Source of the DNA: Candidatus Falkowbacteria bacterium RIFOXYC2_FULL_48_21
GTDB taxonomy: Bacteria > Patescibacteriota > Patescibacteriia > UBA11705 > JABHMO01
NCBI GenBank assembly: GCA_001778275.1
Contig: MFGM01000047.1
Location: 1-8,808 of the forward strand
Direction of reading: 5' to 3'
DNA length: 8,808 bases
The notes beneath the pieces are model-generated. The model made no database searches. It saw only the letters and a list, made by a program, of their open reading frames with translations, and was not told the origin of the DNA. A program made the translations under genes and the position numbers. Positions 5,272 to 8,808 of this stretch are shown here, piece after piece. Positions within the stretch are counted from its first letter, which is position 1; every line of letters begins with the position of its first letter.

Positions 5272-6339
5272 ATGAAGCGACTTTTGGGGTTAACGCTTCT
5301 CGCGACGCTGATTATTGTGGGCGCGAGCGGGTGCATTAAAGTACAGAAACAAAAAATTACCACGACGAACACTCTTGGCGGCGTGTTTTTTACGGAAGAT
5401 CGGTTTGAAACATGGAAACATCGTTCAACGATGATGACTCCGGGCGAAGTGGCCGGGTCGATTGGCGGAGTGGATGTTGCGTTTATGCGTTTTGATCCGA
5501 GCGATTCGGAAGCGATGTATCTCGGCACGCGGGCGGATGGCGTTTATTACACGTACAACGGCGGCGCCGGTTGGACAAAGGCGGAAAAATTACCGGTCGG
5601 ATTTGTGCGCGACTTGGCCGTGGATCCGAAGGACAAATGTACGATTTATGTGGCCGTAGAAAATAAAATTTTTCGCAGTGAGGATTGTTCGCGCAATTGG
5701 GCCGAAGTTTATTACACCGACAAGCCGGATGTGAAGGTGACGGCGCTGGAGATCGATTGGTTTGAGTCCGTCGTGGTTTACGCCGGTTTGTCCGACGGAT
5801 CACTCTTGCGCAGCAAAGATCGCGGCATTGCGTGGACGCTTAGCAAAAAGTTTTTGGCGCGAATCGCAAAAATTGCCGTTGACCCGAACGATAGCCGCAA
5901 TGTTTACGTTGGTATTACTGACAATGGTTTGGCGAAGACCGTAGACAAGGGGGAAACTTGGACGGAATTAAACAAGGCGATGAAGGATTTCAGCGGTGCG
6001 AAAAAATATTATGATTTGGCGATTGCCACTAGCGCAAAAAACGTAATTTTGTACGCGAATAAATTTGGGGTGCTTCGCAGTTTGGACGGCGGCACGACAT
6101 GGTCGGAGGTGAAGTTGCTGACGCCGCCCGGTTCGGAGCAAATTTACGCGCTGGCGGTGGATCCGAAAAACGCGGATTATATTTACTACAGCACCAACTC
6201 CGCGATTTACAAAACCGTTGATGGCGGCGCCAATTGGGTGGTGAAAAAAACGCCGACCACGCGCGTGGTTTCTGAAATTTTGGTGCATCCGAAGACCGTA
6301 ACGCGGATTTTTGCGGGAGTTAAAACTATTGAGCAGTAA
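5272..6339 (+). CDS. Secreted lipoprotein with seven Asp-box (BNR) beta-propeller repeats
   Basis: A 355-aa exported protein. Residues 1-20 form a signal peptide (KR then a Leu/Ile-rich core) ending at Cys21 in GASGC, a lipobox-like site with Ala at -3 instead of the usual Leu, so lipidation is likely but not certain. Seven Asp-box motifs (S/T-x-D-x-G-x-x-W) occur about every 45 residues: TEDRFETW (41), TYNGGAGW (94), SEDCSRNW (136), SKDRGIAW (181), TVDKGETW (223), SLDGGTTW (270) and TVDGGANW (315). Between them are strands of the type VDPKDxxxIYVG (74, 117, 161, 203, 249, 296, 338). This predicts a seven-bladed propeller of the VPS10/BNR/YCF48-like class. These folds are often binding scaffolds; no sialidase catalytic residues are evident, so no enzymatic function is claimed. 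No Shine-Dalgarno sequence; the upstream 30 bases are nearly pure A/T. Confidence 0.88.
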   Translation: MKRLLGLTLLATLIIVGASGCIKVQKQKITTTNTLGGVFFTEDRFETWKHRSTMMTPGEVAGSIGGVDVAFMRFDPSDSEAMYLGTRADGVYYTYNGGAGWTKAEKLPVGFVRDLAVDPKDKCTIYVAVENKIFRSEDCSRNWAEVYYTDKPDVKVTALEIDWFESVVVYAGLSDGSLLRSKDRGIAWTLSKKFLARIAKIAVDPNDSRNVYVGITDNGLAKTVDKGETWTELNKAMKDFSGAKKYYDLAIATSAKNVILYANKFGVLRSLDGGTTWSEVKLLTPPGSEQIYALAVDPKNADYIYYSTNSAIYKTVDGGANWVVKKTPTTRVVSEILVHPKTVTRIFAGVKTIEQ

Positions 6340-6342
6340 AGT

Positions 6343-6414
6343 CAGTTAATCATATATAACCTGTCATTCCGAGGGAATCGAGGAATCAGTTAATCGGTTA
6401 ATCAGTTAATCAAG
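6343..6414 (+). repeat. 8-bp CAGTTAAT tandem repeat upstream of frr
   Basis: CAGTTAAT occurs at 6343-6350 and then as a tandem run CAGTTAAT (6387), CGGTTAAT (6395), CAGTTAAT (6403), with a decayed fourth unit starting at 6411. The period is exactly eight bases. The array ends about seven bases before the frr ATG and interrupts around a separate repeat at 6361-6387. Confidence 0.7.
6361..6387 (+). repeat. GTCATTCCGAG...GAGGAATC-type intergenic repeat
   Basis: CTGTCATTCCGAGGG followed by AATCGAGGAATC contains a small inverted repeat ATTCC-GAG-GGAAT (6366-6378) and a second GGAAT. It resembles a repeat family (TGTCATTCCGAGCG...GAGGAATC) that I recall from intergenic regions of many unrelated bacteria; membership here is by eye only. 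It sits between two blocks of the CAGTTAAT repeat. Confidence 0.45.
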
Positions 6415-6420
6415 CAATTT

Positions 6421-6978
6421 ATGGCAAATGAATTTATCCAAAAGCGGGAGGGGGATTTTCAGGGGGCGATCGAACATTTCAAAAAAGAATTGGGCGGACT
6501 GCGCGCCGGACGAGCCAATCCGGCCATGGTGGAAAATGTGATGGTGGACGCGTATGGATCCAAAATGCCGTTGAAGCAAATGGCTAGCATTGCCGTGCAG
6601 GAAGCGCGGACAATGGTGGTGGAGCCGTGGGACAAAAATTTGTTAAAGGAAGTGGAGAAGGCACTCAATTATGCCAATCTTGGTCTCGGCATCAGCGCAG
6701 ATAGCTCTCTTGTTCGTGTGACCGTGCCGCAAATGACGGAAGAAAATCGCAAAGACTTGGTGAAGCTTATGAGTGAAAAGCTCGAAGCGGGGAAGATTGC
6801 GGTGCGCGGGGTGCGCGAAGAAGTCAAGGATGCGATCACGACCGCTTTTCAGTCCAAAGAAATCACCGAAGATGATAAGTACGCGCATTTCAAGGAACTT
6901 GATGAGAAAGTCGTTAAGTTGAATAAAGAGTTGCAGGAGTTGGCCGAAGCGAAGGAAAAAGAGATTATGAATGTGTAA
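6421..6978 (+). CDS. frr: Ribosome recycling factor
   Basis: A 185-aa protein of exactly the family's length, which with EF-G splits the post-termination ribosome so subunits can be reused. Domain I is a three-helix bundle: helix 1 holds LRAGRANPAMV (27-37), the second long helix carries VPQMTEENRKDLVK (102-115) and LEAGKIAVRGVREEVKDAI (121-139) with the conserved Arg129 and Arg132, and the third ends in the Glu/Lys-rich tail. Domain II (about 31-104) includes the MVDAYGSKMPLKQMASIAV strands and VVEPWDK (66-72). It stands alone: no tsf or pyrH lies next to it in this window. The start at 6421 matches family N-termini; no Shine-Dalgarno sequence, only the repeat array upstream. Confidence 0.97.
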   Translation: MANEFIQKREGDFQGAIEHFKKELGGLRAGRANPAMVENVMVDAYGSKMPLKQMASIAVQEARTMVVEPWDKNLLKEVEKALNYANLGLGISADSSLVRVTVPQMTEENRKDLVKLMSEKLEAGKIAVRGVREEVKDAITTAFQSKEITEDDKYAHFKELDEKVVKLNKELQELAEAKEKEIMNV

Positions 6979-6980
6979 TA

Positions 6981-7016
6981 ACACGAATAAGCGCAGAACT
7001 CGCGAATGACACGAAT
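6981..7016 (+). repeat. Degenerate ACACGAAT repeat after frr
   Basis: ACACGAAT (6981-6988) recurs exactly at 7009-7016, with CGCGAAT (7001-7007) between them, giving a period near 10 and 8 bases. It starts three bases after the frr stop codon. Non-coding by eye. Confidence 0.45.
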
Positions 7017-7049
7017 TAATTGCCGTTGGCGTTTATTCAAATGTGATCC

Positions 7050-7079
7050 GCTGTACAGCTCGATTAAGCTTCTCTTAAT
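7050..7079 (+). other. Palindrome and small hairpin upstream of glyS
   Basis: GCTGTACAGC (7050-7059) is a perfect 10-bp palindrome that could be an operator half-site pair. Directly after it ATTAAG (7063-7068) and CTTAAT (7074-7079) form a 6-bp stem with loop CTTCT, followed by a T/C-rich run to 7100. The latter could be a weak terminator for the frr transcript. I do not see the conserved elements of a T-box leader, which would be one way to control a glycyl-tRNA synthetase gene. Confidence 0.25.
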
Positions 7080-7126
7080 TCTCTTTGCTTCTTTGTTTCT
7101 ATGCTTAAATGTTTAAATGCGTGATT

Positions 7127-8521
7127 ATGGCGGAAGAAAACAAAATGGACAAAATTATCGGCTTTTGCAAACGGCGCGGATTTGTGTATCCGAGTTCGGA
7201 AATTTATGGCGGGTTTGCCGCGGTTTATGATTACGGTCCGTACGGCGTGGAGTTGAAAAACGCCATTCGCGACGCATGGTGGAAAAATATGGTGAAGGAT
7301 CGGGAAGACATTGTCGGTCTTGACGCGGCGATTTTTATGTTGCCGAAAGTTTGGGAAGCGAGCGGCCATGTGGGCGGATTCGCCGACCCGTTATCGGAAT
7401 GTAAGAAGTGCCACACCCGTTCACGAGTGGATCACCTGCTCGAAGACGCGGGGGTGTTTGCTGATGAAAAAATGAGTGAGGAAGAGATAAATAAAATTTT
7501 TAATGAAAACAAGAAGAAGATAAAGTGCCTGAAATGCGGCGGCTCCGACTTTTCCGAGGCGCGCAGTTTTAATCTGCTCGTTAAGTCCAACCTTGGCAAC
7601 TTTACCGGCGATTGGGACAAGGAGCCGACTTATTTGCGCGGTGAGACATGTCAAGGAATTTACGTAAACTTCAAAAACGTCCTTGACTCCGCGCGCGTGC
7701 GTGTGCCTTTTGGTATCGCGCAAATCGGCAAGGCCTTTCGCAATGAGATCACGGCGCGCCAGTTCATCTTCCGCACGCGCGAGTTCGAACAGATGGAAAT
7801 GCAATACTTCGTCCATCCGTCGGTCGCGGCCAAGGAGTATGAGCGGTGGAAGGAAGAGCGGTGGAAATTTTATGCGGAAGATCTTGGCTTTGACGCGAAA
7901 AATTTGCGCTGGCATGAGCACGAGAATCTGGTTTTTTACGCCAAGGCGGCGTTTGATATCGAATACAATTACCCGTTCGGGTTCAAAGAGCTTGAGGGCG
8001 TTCACAATCGGTCGGACTATGATTTGACCCAGCATGCCAAGTTTTCCGGCGAAGATTTAAGTTACCTTGACCCGCAGACAAAAGAAAAGTTCGTGCCGTG
8101 GGTGGTGGAAACTTCCGCGGGTTTGAATCGCACGCTTTTGGCCGTGATTTGTGAAGCCTACAACGAAGAAGATGTGGGAGAGGGGGATGTGCGCGTGGTT
8201 TTGAAATTGAAAAAAGAATTAGCGCCGGTCAAGGTGGCAGTGTTTCCATTGTTGAAAAATAAGCCGCAGCTTGTTGAAAAAGCGAAAGAGATTTTTAACG
8301 GTTTAAAAACAAAACACACTTGCGAGTTCGACGACAATGGCAACGTGGGCAAACGTTACCGCCGCCAAGACGAAATCGGCACGCCGTATTGCATAACGGT
8401 TGATTTCGACACAATCGAGAAAGATAACTCCGTTACGGTGCGTGATCGTGACACGATGAAGCAGGAACGGGTGGGGGTGGGGGAGTTGGCGGGGTATTTT
8501 CATCAAAAATTCAATTTGTGA
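7127..8521 (+). CDS. glyS: Glycyl-tRNA synthetase, alpha2 (dimeric) type
   Basis: A class II enzyme that charges tRNA-Gly with glycine using ATP; single-chain dimeric form (glyQS type), not the alpha2-beta2 form. From ATG 7127 it has 464 residues. Seen: CKRRGFVYPSSEIYGG near the N-terminus; a CxxC pair (Cys92, Cys95) and a second (Cys134, Cys137), likely binding zinc; LRGETCQGI (170-178) where the family usually has LRPETAQGI; motif 2 AFRNEI (203-208) with FRTREFEQMEMQ; LEGVHNRSDYDL; motif 3 ETSAGLNRTLLA (328-339); and a C-terminal anticodon-binding domain ending in SVTVRDRDTMKQERV. Start choice is uncertain: in-frame ATGs at 7109, 7127 and 7145 all precede the conserved region. 7127 is chosen because the first gives an atypical Cys-containing extension; GGAAG lies 8 bases before 7145. 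The TGA stop overlaps the next ATG. Confidence 0.94.
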   Translation: MAEENKMDKIIGFCKRRGFVYPSSEIYGGFAAVYDYGPYGVELKNAIRDAWWKNMVKDREDIVGLDAAIFMLPKVWEASGHVGGFADPLSECKKCHTRSRVDHLLEDAGVFADEKMSEEEINKIFNENKKKIKCLKCGGSDFSEARSFNLLVKSNLGNFTGDWDKEPTYLRGETCQGIYVNFKNVLDSARVRVPFGIAQIGKAFRNEITARQFIFRTREFEQMEMQYFVHPSVAAKEYERWKEERWKFYAEDLGFDAKNLRWHEHENLVFYAKAAFDIEYNYPFGFKELEGVHNRSDYDLTQHAKFSGEDLSYLDPQTKEKFVPWVVETSAGLNRTLLAVICEAYNEEDVGEGDVRVVLKLKKELAPVKVAVFPLLKNKPQLVEKAKEIFNGLKTKHTCEFDDNGNVGKRYRRQDEIGTPYCITVDFDTIEKDNSVTVRDRDTMKQERVGVGELAGYFHQKFNL

Positions 8522-8808
8522 TGCATTACCTGGGAGAAAGAAATCATCGTAAATCAACACGGCTCCGGGGGTACGATTATAGTGCTCCCGGTTTGTATTT
8601 CGTGACATTGTGTGTGAGGAACAGGCAACATTGCTTCGGGGAGGTCGTTGGGGCAAAAATGTTGTTTTCCAAAATTGGAGAAGCGGCCAATCAGTGTTGG
8701 GTGAATATTCCCAAACATTATGCATGCGTGCGGCCGGAGCAGTTTGTTATTATGCCGAATCATATTCAGGGTATTTTATCTATATTGCCCGGTAATGCGA
8801 TTACTTCT
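8521..8808 (+). CDS. Y1 (HUH-type) REP-associated/IS200-like transposase, 5' part
   Basis: Open from ATG 8521 to the window edge, 96 codons; family members are usually about twice as long, so the catalytic tyrosine should lie beyond the edge. It begins MHYLGERNHRKSTRLRGYDY, then SAPGLYFVTLCVRNRQHCFG (the first beta-strand block of the REP-associated tyrosine transposase group), GEVVG, an IGEAANQCWVNIPKHYA helix, and FVIMPNHIQGIL (75-86). These are single-strand DNA nicking enzymes linked to REP palindromes or small IS elements. The metal-binding HUH motif is normally His-x-His (NHIHG); here it reads His81-Ile-Gln83. The start overlaps the glyS stop as TGATG, so translation is probably coupled to glyS; no Shine-Dalgarno sequence. 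Confidence 0.9.
   Translation, partial: MHYLGERNHRKSTRLRGYDYSAPGLYFVTLCVRNRQHCFGEVVGAKMLFSKIGEAANQCWVNIPKHYACVRPEQFVIMPNHIQGILSILPGNAITS

Noticed and set aside
6979..7126. T-box riboswitch or tRNA gene upstream of glyS
   Set aside because: No T-box sequence, antiterminator or cloverleaf could be found; only a short palindrome and a 6-bp hairpin.
7421..8035. 204-codon open frame on the minus strand inside glyS
   Set aside because: It is fully antisense to conserved GlyRS motifs and its translation shows no recognisable domain; GC-biased codon positions of glyS explain it.
8519..8521. TGA read as glycine (CPR code 25), extending GlyRS
   Set aside because: The protein already ends where GlyRS homologues end, and a well-formed Y1 transposase frame starts at this codon in another frame.
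8303..8725. 140-codon minus-strand frame across glyS end and transposase start
   Set aside because: Overlaps two genes with clear family motifs on the plus strand; no motif of its own.

Overview
The window reads as a piece of a bacterial chromosome from the Candidate Phyla Radiation (Patescibacteria, probably a Parcubacteria-like group). This assignment is an inference. It rests on almost no Shine-Dalgarno sequences in front of the plus-strand genes, short-period degenerate repeats between genes, an N-low-complexity small protein of a type I associate with this group, and protein variants (GlyRS, RRF, delta-prime) of that flavour. Coding GC is near 50 %. TGA acts as a stop at the end of the glycyl-tRNA synthetase gene, so the UGA=Gly code of some CPR lineages is not in use.

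Layout, left to right. A minus-strand gene runs off the left edge (only its membrane-embedded N-terminus is present) with its own promoter and a strong ribosome binding site. Everything else is on the plus strand: an unrecognised 172-aa protein; MreB; a GT4-type glycosyltransferase; a low-GC S51-family peptidase; the DNA polymerase III delta-prime subunit (holB); a seven-repeat Asp-box beta-propeller lipoprotein; ribosome recycling factor (frr); glycyl-tRNA synthetase (glyS); and the 5' part of a Y1/REP-associated transposase whose start codon overlaps the glyS stop codon. The genes are separated by 80-260 bp gaps, so they are neighbours with mixed jobs (shape, envelope sugar transfer, replication clamp loading, translation) rather than one tight operon.

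The gaps are the unusual part. Several carry a degenerate tandem repeat of its own: period 7 before mreB, period 7 arranged as a ~146-bp inverted repeat between mreB and the glycosyltransferase, period 8 (xxGTTAAT) after the glycosyltransferase and again before frr, and ACACGAAT-like units after frr. A GC-rich structured element with an 11-bp stem and GCGA tetraloop lies between holB and the lipoprotein gene.

The most interesting region is about 3172-3926. The peptidase gene is much more AT-rich than its neighbours, is preceded by GTTAGGC, and is followed by a strong hairpin plus an attC-like tail (ATAACAAG ... CGAACGTTAGCC). It looks like a single integron-type gene cassette inserted just upstream of the holB promoter. 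That promoter (TTGCCT-17-TGcTAAAAT) is placed so that the holB mRNA would start at or next to its ATG, i.e. leaderless.
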